A program made the translations under genes and the position numbers. The notes beneath the pieces are model-generated. The model worked only from the letters and a program-made list of their open reading frames with translations. It made no database searches and was not told the DNA's origin. Shown here piece after piece: positions 51,665 through 59,817 of a DNA stretch of 64,000 bases. The DNA is from a virus, in the IMG/VR virus record IMGVR_UViG_3300031957_003366, positions 1 through 64,000 of that record; one strand, given 5' to 3'. Position 1 is the stretch's first letter. Each line of letters begins with the position of its first letter.

Positions 51665-51986
51665 AATCATCCTCTAGTCTCACAACATCATCGAGGTGAG
51701 GTGTCGACACTTCCATTAAAACAACGTCTGCGCCCTGCATTGCCCCAAAGCGATGAACACGGCCCGGTTCGTTGTGCCAGGTGTTGCCTTGCTGGATGGC
51801 GACGGCTTCACTTGTATCAGTCCACACAATGAGAGTTCCCTCTAAGACGTATACAGTCTCTTCTTTGAGGTCGTGGTATTGGAGCGATAGGCGGTGACCT
51901 CCATTGATGTGTAGAATCTTCCCAACATAGTTATCAGTCTCCGCCCAAATCACTTCGTGGCCCCAAGGTTTATCAACCTTCCGCAT
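51651..51986 (-). CDS. Mannose-6-phosphate-isomerase-type cupin
   Basis: This 111-residue single cupin domain resembles the C-terminal domain of type II phosphomannose isomerase / GDP-mannose pyrophosphorylase: KPWGHEVIWAE, then KILHINGGHRLSLQYH, EETVYVLEG, and a second cupin motif NTWHNEPGRVHRF. The metal-binding His residues (two in the first motif, one in the second) are present. Stand-alone forms are known in phages and O-antigen loci. It may supply mannose-6-phosphate for the GDP-mannose 4,6-dehydratase nearby. SD GAGG lies six bases upstream; it overlaps neighbours at both ends. Confidence 0.8.
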   Translation of the reverse strand: MRKVDKPWGHEVIWAETDNYVGKILHINGGHRLSLQYHDLKEETVYVLEGTLIVWTDTSEAVAIQQGNTWHNEPGRVHRFGAMQGADVVLMEVSTPHLDDVVRLEDDYERE

Positions 51987-52167
51987 TGACGGCCTCTTCT
52001 AGCTCTGAAAGGTCTCCGGATACGACAGGTGGATTGGTTACCACAAGCCCATCATCGGACATCTCAAAAACCATATCGTTAAGAAGCGGCATGATATCTG
52101 CTTGCTCCCAAAGACATTTTTGTAGAACCATTAACAGGGCTCCGGCTGCTTGATTTGATAGTTTCAT
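51973..52167 (-). CDS. Small conserved-looking phage protein
   Basis: The 64-residue protein has a helical N-terminal half (KLSNQAAGALLMVLQKCLWEQ) followed by a short beta segment (LVVTNPPVV) and an acidic tail. I recall similar KLSNEALGALMMALQK proteins from marine myoviruses, function unknown. It has a good SD (AAAGGAG) and sits between the dehydratase and cupin genes. Confidence 0.68.
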   Translation of the reverse strand: MKLSNQAAGALLMVLQKCLWEQADIMPLLNDMVFEMSDDGLVVTNPPVVSGDLSELEEAVNAEG

Positions 52168-52182
52168 TATTTTTCTCCTTTA

Positions 52183-53148
52183 TTATAATTCCTTTTCCCA
52201 GCGATCGATCATATCATCTAATAGCGTTTCAAATGTGTACTCTGGCTTCCAGCCCAGCACGTTTTTTACTTTTGAAGGATCCCCCTTAAGGTATTTTAGC
52301 TCTTCAGGACGCATGTAAATCGGGTTCTGAACAATATGATCTTCGTAATTTAATCCAAGTTTTGAAAATACAACTTCACACAAATCTCTTACAGAGTGTG
52401 TTTCGCCGGTCGCAACAATAAACTCATCAGGAGTATCATGGTTAAGGATCATGTGCATAGCTCTCACATAATCTTTTGAGTGCCCCCAGTCTCTATAAGA
52501 ATCCATGTTTCCTAGCTCTAGTTTATCTTGTAACCCTTTCTTAATTGCAACAGCGCCCTTAACAACTTTGTTGGTTACAAAATTTGAACCCCTTCTTGGG
52601 GATTCGTGATTGAAAAGAACTCCGTTGCAAGCGTGAAGTCCATATGCGTGCCTATAATGCCTAACAAGATTATAGCCCATTACCTTTGCACACCCATATG
52701 GACTAACCGGGTTCATTGGTGTTGTGAGTCTTTGTGTCCCGTCTTCATCAACAGAGTTGCCAAACATCTCTGAAGAAGATGCCTGATAGAATTTTGCTTC
52801 TGGGCATGTTGTTCTATATACTTCCAACATGTTCAAGACGCCTAGAGCGTTTGTTTGTATTGTAAATGATGGCATATCAAAACTGATTCTAACATGACTC
52901 ATTGCGCCAAGGTTATATATTTCATCCGGCTGGACTTCATTAACTATTCTTACCAAAGAAGGGTAGTCTAACAAGTCACCATAGTACGTATTGATGTTTT
53001 TTGTTATATGATTTATTCTGGAATCTTGGTTTTCGGCTACCGAATGCCTTCTTATCATCCCATAGACCTCATAATCATTATCCAATAAATATTCCGCCAG
53101 GTAGCTGCCATCCTGGCCTCCTACGCCGGTTATTAATGCCTTTTTCAT
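52183..53148 (-). CDS. gmd: GDP-mannose 4,6-dehydratase
   Basis: The 321-residue short-chain dehydrogenase has ALITGVGGQDGSYLAEYLL (NADP-binding TGxxGxxG, residues 6-14), SSSEMFG (active-site region), YGCAK (Tyr/Lys pair near 150), ESPRRGSNFVTNKV and PEELKYLKGDPSK, all typical of GMD. It converts GDP-mannose to GDP-4-keto-6-deoxymannose, precursor of fucose, rhamnose, perosamine and others. It is slightly shorter than bacterial GMD (about 350). It follows the cupin gene by one base at the edge of the AT-rich island. Confidence 0.9.
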   Translation of the reverse strand: MKKALITGVGGQDGSYLAEYLLDNDYEVYGMIRRHSVAENQDSRINHITKNINTYYGDLLDYPSLVRIVNEVQPDEIYNLGAMSHVRISFDMPSFTIQTNALGVLNMLEVYRTTCPEAKFYQASSSEMFGNSVDEDGTQRLTTPMNPVSPYGCAKVMGYNLVRHYRHAYGLHACNGVLFNHESPRRGSNFVTNKVVKGAVAIKKGLQDKLELGNMDSYRDWGHSKDYVRAMHMILNHDTPDEFIVATGETHSVRDLCEVVFSKLGLNYEDHIVQNPIYMRPEELKYLKGDPSKVKNVLGWKPEYTFETLLDDMIDRWEKEL

Positions 53149-53574
53149 TTAAACATTCTCCTTTGTTTTTATGTATGTTTTATCTTTAATTTGGCCAAAA
53201 TATGGCCCATTTTTAAATTCGTATAAAATAGTTCCCTCTTCTAAGACTTTAAAACCATGACCTCCAGAAAACACGATTGCGCAATCGCCCTTTTCTAGGA
53301 TCTCTTCATGAACCAAGGTATTATCTAGATCCCAAAACCTTGCTTCAATCGAGCCTGAAAGAATGACCCATGCTTCATTGGTTCCAAAGGTTTCTCGCCT
53401 AATATTATTGTGCTTATGAGGCTCAAAAAGATCATTTTTTGATAAAACCTTCGAAGAAACTTGTAAAAGAGCATCATCAGGAGACAGATCGTTTCTATCC
53501 GCAACTATATCATCTTTTTTATTAATAATTAATAACAGTTTTTCATTAACTTTTGAATAAATAAACCTAGGCAT
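53149..53574 (-). CDS. Cupin-fold protein
   Basis: The 141-residue protein has a cupin core: FEPHKHNNIRRE with metal-binding His residues, AWVILSGSIEARFWD, EILEKGDCAIVFSGGHGFKVLE, and FKNGPYFGQIKD. Cupins of this kind occur in O-antigen and capsule loci, and in several cases act on or bind nucleotide sugars; WbuC-like proteins are a close comparison by length and gene context. Its first codons overlap the methyltransferase by eight bases. Precise substrate unknown. Confidence 0.7.
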   Translation of the reverse strand: MPRFIYSKVNEKLLLIINKKDDIVADRNDLSPDDALLQVSSKVLSKNDLFEPHKHNNIRRETFGTNEAWVILSGSIEARFWDLDNTLVHEEILEKGDCAIVFSGGHGFKVLEEGTILYEFKNGPYFGQIKDKTYIKTKENV

Positions 53575-54496
53575 TTACTTTCTCCCAAGCTATAATCGAA
53601 TACCCATTTATATACATGCTCCCAATAAAGCTTTCTTTTTCAAAAATAATATTAATTTTTTTCTCTTTTTCTAGCTTGTGCATATAGTTTTTAAAGTTTT
53701 TAAGATAATTTCTTTTTTCAAAATATTTTTTACTTAAAAAATCATATAAGTTTGTATCATCTAAGTATTCACTAATTGGTTCTATGTGAAAACATATTTT
53801 AGGATTATTTTCTAGTAAAAAATTAATAAAATCTTCATATTTATCGCCAATTTGCTCTAAAGCTGCAAAGGTATATACCCCTGAGTCTTTTTCTAGAGAA
53901 AGACCATAATTCGGATTAAAAAAATCAAACTTATTACACTTAAAATCAGTGTTGAAGACTTTGTTAATATTTTCAATCGATTGCTGTGAACTTGTGGCCC
54001 AATCAAGCCCAAAAACATTTGCTTCTGGATTGACTTCGTTAACTCTTAAAAGGTTATGTCCAGTCCCGCAGCCAAATTCATATATATTTGCACAGTTCTT
54101 AATAAATTTTTCGAATATCCAATATTGTAATAAGCTAACTAGATTATATTCCATATCTTTATTGCATGGTTTAATTATTTTTTTATTCCATCTAATATAT
54201 GGATATTTTCCGAAGTATTTTGGGATTAAAAAATTATGTTTTCTGTGTTTTAGAAACCCTTCAGAATTTTCACTCCAGCCTTTTTCCCAATCTCCTATTC
54301 GATGCTGTCCGGCACGAGTTACTTCCCCTGTATTTTTGTACAGATATTTTAATATTTCTAATATGACATCATTATTTTCTTCTTTATCTAATTCCATATA
54401 AGATAAATCAAAATCTTTAATTTTCTCTTTTAGAAAAACAGACAGTTCTTCACCAAGAGAATTTTCAAGATCTTTTTCACAAATTTTATTAATCAT
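53567..54496 (-). CDS. SAM-dependent methyltransferase
   Basis: This 309-residue protein has a class I methyltransferase motif IYEFGCGTGHNLL (FGCGTG at 141-146), an acidic residue at the end of the next strand (VFGLDWA, D165), and a downstream region with VYTFAALEQIG. The N-terminal 135 residues are helical with an unknown role. In sugar gene clusters such enzymes often O- or C-methylate a glycan. The DNA is very AT-rich. It overlaps neighbours by eight bases at both ends. Confidence 0.75.
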   Translation of the reverse strand: MINKICEKDLENSLGEELSVFLKEKIKDFDLSYMELDKEENNDVILEILKYLYKNTGEVTRAGQHRIGDWEKGWSENSEGFLKHRKHNFLIPKYFGKYPYIRWNKKIIKPCNKDMEYNLVSLLQYWIFEKFIKNCANIYEFGCGTGHNLLRVNEVNPEANVFGLDWATSSQQSIENINKVFNTDFKCNKFDFFNPNYGLSLEKDSGVYTFAALEQIGDKYEDFINFLLENNPKICFHIEPISEYLDDTNLYDFLSKKYFEKRNYLKNFKNYMHKLEKEKKINIIFEKESFIGSMYINGYSIIAWEKVNA

Positions 54497-55550
54497 CGGT
54501 TCCTCCTAAGTTAAACCATTTAATTGTCCTTTTAATCCCTTCATCTAAAGATATTATTTCTTTTTCATACTCAGGAAATTCATTTCGAAACCTGTCCATG
54601 GCCAAACTAACAATTTTTGGCGCCTCTTTTGTGGCTTCTGAAGGAAGCTTATTTTTCTTTATGGCTTCTATATTAAAAAAGCTAGCTACTTTATTGGCTA
54701 ATTCATAAATTGTTATTTCCTCAACATCTCCACCTACATTATATACTAATTCTTTTCCATCTGTCAATATATATATTAAAATATAAACACAATTAGTAAT
54801 ATAAAGGTAGTTTCTTCTTGAGGCGCCTTCATCTAGTAGATTAATATTTCCATTTTGCGCTTTAAAAAGAAAATCCTGCAGCACCCTTTCATCAGAGAAT
54901 AACGCTCCGGGACCATATGTTAAAGCGACTCTAGCTATTTTTGTTTCAACGTTATTGTTTTCTGCATATTGTTTGCAAAGTATCTCGCCTAGGCGTTTTG
55001 ATACGATATAACACGATCGATTGTTCTGTAAGTCGAAAACACCATTATAGCTCTCCGGAGTGGGGACAAAGTCTGTAGGAGGAGTGCCATAGACCTCACT
55101 AGTACTTAAAAATAAAAATTTTCCACCTTTTTTATCCATGTGCTCTAATATTGATTCAACACCCACTACATTTATCAAGCATGTTGCTATACTATTTTTT
55201 AAAAATTTGGCTGGTTGTCCATAACCAGAACAAAAAAAACAAAAATCAATTTTTTCTGGTATTTTAGAGTGTTCAATTCTTGTTGTACAATCCCATGAAA
55301 AATATTTTGCCGTATTATCTTCTACTATATGTTTAATTCTTTTCAGATTATCTTTTTTACTTTTAGACGTCAAAAAAAGATTAATATTTAAAGAAAAACA
55401 TTTATTAATATAAACAAAAAAATCAGCTAAAAAACCACCAATTAATCCATTTGCCCCAGTGATTAATATATTCGAATTTTTAAATTTTTCAATATTAATT
55501 TTTTTACTTAAAAAGCTACATTCCTCATATATAACATCATAATTATACAT
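54489..55550 (-). CDS. NAD-dependent epimerase/dehydratase (extended SDR)
   Basis: The 353-residue protein shows ILITGANGLIGGFLADFF (TGANGLIG at 31-38), KFLFLSTSEVYGTPP (active-site Ser/Thr), YIVSKRLGE (Tyr-x-x-x-Lys near 182-186), and RRNYLYITNCVYIL. The closest architecture I recognise is the UDP-glucuronate decarboxylase / NDP-sugar epimerase class, but the substrate cannot be fixed. In this neighbourhood it may act on the GDP-4-keto-6-deoxymannose made by the dehydratase, or on another NDP-sugar. It overlaps the transketolase gene by eight bases. Confidence 0.8.
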   Translation of the reverse strand: MYNYDVIYEECSFLSKKINIEKFKNSNILITGANGLIGGFLADFFVYINKCFSLNINLFLTSKSKKDNLKRIKHIVEDNTAKYFSWDCTTRIEHSKIPEKIDFCFFCSGYGQPAKFLKNSIATCLINVVGVESILEHMDKKGGKFLFLSTSEVYGTPPTDFVPTPESYNGVFDLQNNRSCYIVSKRLGEILCKQYAENNNVETKIARVALTYGPGALFSDERVLQDFLFKAQNGNINLLDEGASRRNYLYITNCVYILIYILTDGKELVYNVGGDVEEITIYELANKVASFFNIEAIKKNKLPSEATKEAPKIVSLAMDRFRNEFPEYEKEIISLDEGIKRTIKWFNLGGTDD

Positions 55551-56415
55551 ACCTTAATTTCTCCTTTGTTAACCCTAAAATTTCTCTGTGTTCGTCAGCA
55601 GTTCCATAGTCTGTACAAAACTTTCTTGGTATACCTGTTTTTTTTAAATTTATTAGCATGTTGTTCCTGGAAGCAATATCGAATATTTTATCTCCCAGGG
55701 CGCCTATTGAAGAATTTTCTTCAACTGATATACAATTATTTTGTTTTTTTAATAAATTAACTATTTTTAGTTCGGTTTCTAATGAAAGCGGTTCTATTGT
55801 TGGTAAATATATAATTATGTTTTGCTTTTCCTTTACTATTTCTAGTGTATGCCCACACGTAAAAATAAGAGGCTTTGTTATATCTCCTTCTATTATATGA
55901 CAGTCATATGGATTAATATCAAAATCTTCTTCATGCATGCTTTTGAATAGTTTAAAGTATTTTGTCTTACCGTTAGACCATGTTTTATTAAAAAGATTTT
56001 TGAATTCTTTTTTATTTCCCGGACAAAATATATCGATATTTGGAAGTGGTCTTAAAATTGATATATCTGAATAACAATGGTGTGTGCATCCCAAGTGAGC
56101 GTAGTCAAACGAGCCACCAACTGTGACTATCGTCACATCCAGCTCTTGATAACATAAATCAATCTTAATTTGCTCATACGCCCTTTCAACACAGAATGGA
56201 GCTATCGTATGTACAACTGGCTTAAAGCCATTGAGAGCCAGGCCGGCGGCGATCCCGATCATGGACTGTTCACAGATCCCAATGTTATAAAATCTATCTG
56301 GGAACCTGCTTTCGAATTCTTTTAATAGAAAATGACTAATATCGCCAATCAAAACTACTAGTTTTTCATCTTCTTCAGCTTTTCTTATTAATATATCTGC
56401 AAATGTTTTACGCAT
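55543..56415 (-). CDS. Transketolase-like protein, C-terminal subunit
   Basis: This 290-residue protein corresponds to the pyrimidine-binding and C-terminal parts of transketolase: RFYNIGICEQSMIGIAAGLA with the conserved cofactor-activating Glu (49), KPVVHTIAPF, VTIVTVGGSF, and a C-terminal domain with ISVEENSSIGALGD. It must pair with the N-terminal subunit encoded just upstream to form a complete thiamine diphosphate active site. Split pairs occur in sugar-modification loci, where they transfer two-carbon units. It overlaps its partner gene by eight bases. Confidence 0.83.
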   Translation of the reverse strand: MRKTFADILIRKAEEDEKLVVLIGDISHFLLKEFESRFPDRFYNIGICEQSMIGIAAGLALNGFKPVVHTIAPFCVERAYEQIKIDLCYQELDVTIVTVGGSFDYAHLGCTHHCYSDISILRPLPNIDIFCPGNKKEFKNLFNKTWSNGKTKYFKLFKSMHEEDFDINPYDCHIIEGDITKPLIFTCGHTLEIVKEKQNIIIYLPTIEPLSLETELKIVNLLKKQNNCISVEENSSIGALGDKIFDIASRNNMLINLKKTGIPRKFCTDYGTADEHREILGLTKEKLRYV

Positions 56416-57172
56416 CTAACTCCTCAATGAATTTTTCATATTGTTCTTTGTTTGGCGGGCCATGGTGCCAGGAGTGCATGTTGGTTTCCATCTCCTTTAC
56501 CCCTTTTCCCTTTACAGTCTTGCACACCACACAAATAGGTAGGTCTTGCTCTTCCTTGGCGGCGCTTATCGCTTTATTGATATCGGCTATGTTGTGACCG
56601 TCTAAAACAACTACTACTTTCCACCCAAAAGCTTCGAATTTTTTTTCGATTCTTTTAGTCGGTAAAGATCTGATTTGAGAATTATTTTCATCAATTATGC
56701 ATATTAAGTTGTTTAATTTTAAATTTGCGGCGACCATTGCGGATTCCCAAGTTGTGCCTTCGTTACACTCCCCATCACCAATTAAACAAAAGGTTCTTTC
56801 ATCCCTTTGTGATATTTTATTTGCGATCGCAATCCCAACACATATTGGCAGACCATGACCAAGAGAACCGGTTGATGCGTGAATTTTTTTGTGCTTTCCC
56901 CTATGCGGGTGACCACCTAGTATACTATCGAAAGAACCGAATGAAAAAAACTCCTCTTCACTAATTATCCCCATCTCTAAAAACACAGCATAAAGAGCCA
57001 AGCAGCCGTGTCCTTTGCTTAAGATAAATTTTTCTTCATCTTTTATATGATCTTTATAAAGGCAATATATGATCTCTAAAATAGAAAAAGCACTTGGAAT
57101 GTGACCTAGTTGAGTTTCATATGAAACTTTTAAAATTTGTTTTTTTAATTTTTTTATTATCTTATGATCCAT
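56408..57172 (-). CDS. Transketolase-like protein, N-terminal subunit
   Basis: The 254-residue protein is the cofactor-phosphate-binding half of transketolase: LSKGHGCLALYAVF (residues 52-65), ASTGSLGHGLPICVG, and the TPP motif GDG (132-134) ending in ENN (162-164). GHGLP and HSWHHGPP carry conserved His residues. Together with the C-terminal subunit it should make one transketolase-like enzyme. It overlaps neighbours by 8-11 bases and shares the AT-rich composition of the island. Confidence 0.85.
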   Translation of the reverse strand: MDHKIIKKLKKQILKVSYETQLGHIPSAFSILEIIYCLYKDHIKDEEKFILSKGHGCLALYAVFLEMGIISEEEFFSFGSFDSILGGHPHRGKHKKIHASTGSLGHGLPICVGIAIANKISQRDERTFCLIGDGECNEGTTWESAMVAANLKLNNLICIIDENNSQIRSLPTKRIEKKFEAFGWKVVVVLDGHNIADINKAISAAKEEQDLPICVVCKTVKGKGVKEMETNMHSWHHGPPNKEQYEKFIEELDA

Positions 57173-58184
57173 ATATCCTGTTTAAGTATGTTATTGCACT
57201 GTGTGGATTAAAATATGCAGCTGCAGCTGCAACGTTTGAATCTGTACATATTAGACGGTCGCATCTTGACATCAAGACACAATCAATTAAACACTCCTCT
57301 CCGTGTTCCGGGCCAGTTGCAGACGTCAAACATATGGGATCGCTGGAGTTATACTTGCTCATCCTTACGGCGGGACGTGCAATTGTTCTCTTGCGGCCAA
57401 ATGCTTTAAATATTTCCGCAATCGCCTCGTTGTTGTCAGATGCAACAAATATTTGACTATCTTTTTCTGTTAATTTTTCTTCGATCATATCTAAGTATGC
57501 ATGCAACGGTAAGGATTTGTGGGGGAATTCCATTTTTTTGTCTGTCCCCCTTACGTGCACAGCTAGAACGTCTTCTTTAAAGAATTTATTATAAAATTTA
57601 TTTATTTTGTTTGTTATTTCTTTTTTTATTTTTATATTATTTAATATTATTCTGTTAGCACTTTCCCTGTGTTCTCTCTCTAGTGGCGTTCCTAGTAAGT
57701 CCCATAGAAGGAGCGGTTCATACAAATGAATATTTTTAATTAAAAATTTATTTTGCATGTTATAATCTAGCTCTCCTGCCATGAATATGTCAGATACATC
57801 ATGATTAGCGGCGAGCGCATCTTTAACACTATAACTATTTAATGGCTCAAAATAATATTCCCATGGGTTTAAAGAGTTATTCCAACCATCTTTTGACCAG
57901 TAAAGACACTGACAGTGTTTCATCCCAGGAGTGTTGTTGTAGGATGCGGGCGCTGAATCTGTTAGAAAATTGTTTTTGTCTAAAACGCTTGGGTCTTTAG
58001 TGTTCCTATACTCTATGGTACCTGAGCGGCCGTGATTAGAGTCTCTTCGACCCGGCCCCCAACGGACAACAGGAATATAGTTATTATCTTCTGCCCACTT
58101 AATATTATCAATTGTATGTAAAAATATAGAAAAAAGACCATATGGTCTTGAATCAATAATCAAGAATTTTTTATTCATTTTCAT
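57162..58184 (-). CDS. Fucosyltransferase-like glycosyltransferase (GT23/NodZ type)
   Basis: The 340-residue protein has the HVRGTDK motif near residue 213, then IFVASDN and DCVLMSRCDRLICTDSNV, the arrangement seen in alpha-1,6-fucosyltransferases (NodZ/FUT8) and related GDP-fucose-binding enzymes. This fits the nearby GMD, which makes a GDP-6-deoxyhexose precursor. No clear SD precedes the ATG; a second Met lies two codons in. The N-terminal part is unusual and unassigned. Another GDP-sugar donor is equally possible. Confidence 0.68.
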   Translation of the reverse strand: MKMNKKFLIIDSRPYGLFSIFLHTIDNIKWAEDNNYIPVVRWGPGRRDSNHGRSGTIEYRNTKDPSVLDKNNFLTDSAPASYNNTPGMKHCQCLYWSKDGWNNSLNPWEYYFEPLNSYSVKDALAANHDVSDIFMAGELDYNMQNKFLIKNIHLYEPLLLWDLLGTPLEREHRESANRIILNNIKIKKEITNKINKFYNKFFKEDVLAVHVRGTDKKMEFPHKSLPLHAYLDMIEEKLTEKDSQIFVASDNNEAIAEIFKAFGRKRTIARPAVRMSKYNSSDPICLTSATGPEHGEECLIDCVLMSRCDRLICTDSNVAAAAAYFNPHSAITYLNRIYGS

Positions 58185-59817
58185 TAATGTTAAAGTGTTT
58201 CTTGTACGTATTGTAATTTTTTAAACCAAAAACGTTTTTATATTTATTAAATATCTTTGATTCTTCTTTTAATTTTTCATGAAAATTTTCTTTTGCTGTA
58301 GATAAACCATTTACGTTGTAGTAGTACAAGCCAAGTACCTGTTGTATTTTCTTAAACTTCGATCCGCTTTGTGTGCAGCGCAGCCACATTTCCCAATCTC
58401 CCGCAAAGTTTAATTTTGTATCAAATAACCCATTTTTTTCACTCATTGTTTTTCTCCACATCGGGAGCGGTCCCGGAAGACACTTAATCATGTTTTCTTT
58501 CGAATATTCTAACACCGAGTGCTCATAGAGTTTGTTGAACGAGCTGTTATTTAAATATGTTTCATTTTTTATATTTGTTTGATAAGAATCAGCATAAACT
58601 AAATCAATTGTGTCGTCAACACTTAAATTTTTTGCCATTATCTCTAAAGAGTTATAAGCTCTGGTGTCGTCGACGTTCCACAAGGTAAGATAATCACCTG
58701 TCGATTTTTTAATCCCCAAGTTCATTGTTTCGTGCACATTTAAAGTTTTATTTAGTTTTTTATAAAATATATTATCATGCTTTTTAATGTATTTTTCTAT
58801 TATTTCAAATTCTTTATCCGGCGAATTAGCATCAAATATTAATAACTCACATTTATCAAATATGGTCTGTTTGACCACTTCTGACATAAAATGCTCTATG
58901 TACTCTCCCCCTTTGTATAGGGAAGTTATTATTGAAATCTTAGGAATATATATCGATTTTATAAATTGAACTTTTTTATCTTGAATAACGTTTATAAATT
59001 TTGAAATTGTTTCATTTTTCTTATTTTCAATAAAATTTATTAAATCTAATCCTTTCAGATCACCAAACCAGGGTTCACTAGTGGCTCCTACTAATTTATT
59101 GGTGACAATTGTGCACCCCAGTATACGTGCCTCTATTGCAACCCGGCTAAAACTTTCAAGCCACTCGGGGAAAAAATATAACTTTTCGGCGGTGGCTAGC
59201 TCTTTTATAAAAGTCTCATATTTGGACGGCTGTATAAATTCAAATTCAATATTATTTTTCTTACAATATTGAACTGTTCTATCCATTCCTTTATTTTTGT
59301 TTTTTGTATACAATATTACATTTTTTTTTGTTTTTTTAATATTAATAGATTTTTTTAATAGTTCTATATTATCATTTGACCATAAATTGCACCCTAAATT
59401 TACAACATGGTTTATTAAAAGATTTTTTTGTAAGACTTCTGCATGGATCTTACTTTGACAAAAAACTGCTTTTGCATTTTCAAAAAAATCTTTGTTTATA
59501 ATAAATCTCGAAGGCGCTAGCATGTTTAAAAACTTAGAAGGATCATTTGTTGAAACATACTTATGATCGTGCTCTAAGATAATATATTTTGTATTTTTAA
59601 GTAAATTTAAATTATTTTTACTTAAATTCATAAAATTTGAAATTATATAAAATTTATCATCTCTAATGTGAGCCGGCGTCAATAAATGACAATTAATTTT
59701 TTCAAGCTTGCATCCTTCTGATACTAGGCATTTAATGAGTTCATCATTAAATGCCTCTGCGCCCCCCGAGATCCCTTGTTCGGCAAAGAAATCAGATACA
59801 AAAACAACATCATGCAT
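58171..59817 (-). CDS. Bimodular glycosyltransferase (GT4-like plus GT2)
   Basis: The 548-residue protein has two domains. Residues 1 to about 280 are a GT-B/GT4-like part: SDFFAEQGISGGAEAFNDEL, NVILYTKNKNKGM and FFPEWLESFSRVAIEARILG. Residues about 290-548 are a GT2 (GT-A) domain: ISIITSLYKGGEYIEHF, CELLIFDANSP, MNLGIKKSTGDYLTLWNVDD with the DxD-like metal motif, and GDWEMWLRC. Such fusions could add two sugars in sequence. The DNA is AT-rich, marking the right edge of the island. It overlaps the downstream gene by 14 bases. Confidence 0.82.
   Translation of the reverse strand: MHDVVFVSDFFAEQGISGGAEAFNDELIKCLVSEGCKLEKINCHLLTPAHIRDDKFYIISNFMNLSKNNLNLLKNTKYIILEHDHKYVSTNDPSKFLNMLAPSRFIINKDFFENAKAVFCQSKIHAEVLQKNLLINHVVNLGCNLWSNDNIELLKKSINIKKTKKNVILYTKNKNKGMDRTVQYCKKNNIEFEFIQPSKYETFIKELATAEKLYFFPEWLESFSRVAIEARILGCTIVTNKLVGATSEPWFGDLKGLDLINFIENKKNETISKFINVIQDKKVQFIKSIYIPKISIITSLYKGGEYIEHFMSEVVKQTIFDKCELLIFDANSPDKEFEIIEKYIKKHDNIFYKKLNKTLNVHETMNLGIKKSTGDYLTLWNVDDTRAYNSLEIMAKNLSVDDTIDLVYADSYQTNIKNETYLNNSSFNKLYEHSVLEYSKENMIKCLPGPLPMWRKTMSEKNGLFDTKLNFAGDWEMWLRCTQSGSKFKKIQQVLGLYYYNVNGLSTAKENFHEKLKEESKIFNKYKNVFGLKNYNTYKKHFNINENE

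Larger units (their letters stand above)
53149..59817. other. AT-rich carbohydrate island
   Basis: Compared with the DNA on both sides, this stretch is visibly AT-richer, with many runs of A and T of six or more and codon use shifted to AAA, ATT, TTT and AAT. Seven overlapping genes fill it: bimodular glycosyltransferase, fucosyltransferase-like, two transketolase halves, SDR, methyltransferase and cupin. Composition changes within about 100 bases of the gene edges. No inverted repeats, transposase or att-like duplications were seen at the borders. Recent acquisition from a host or another phage is inferred. Confidence 0.7.

Noticed and set aside
52168-52200. TATAAT before the small gene starting at 52167
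   Set aside because: The box overlaps the stop of the dehydratase gene, and no acceptable -35 lies 16-18 bases upstream.
53149-59817. Carbohydrate island as a transposon or integron
   Set aside because: No transposase, integrase, terminal inverted repeats or direct repeats were seen at the borders.
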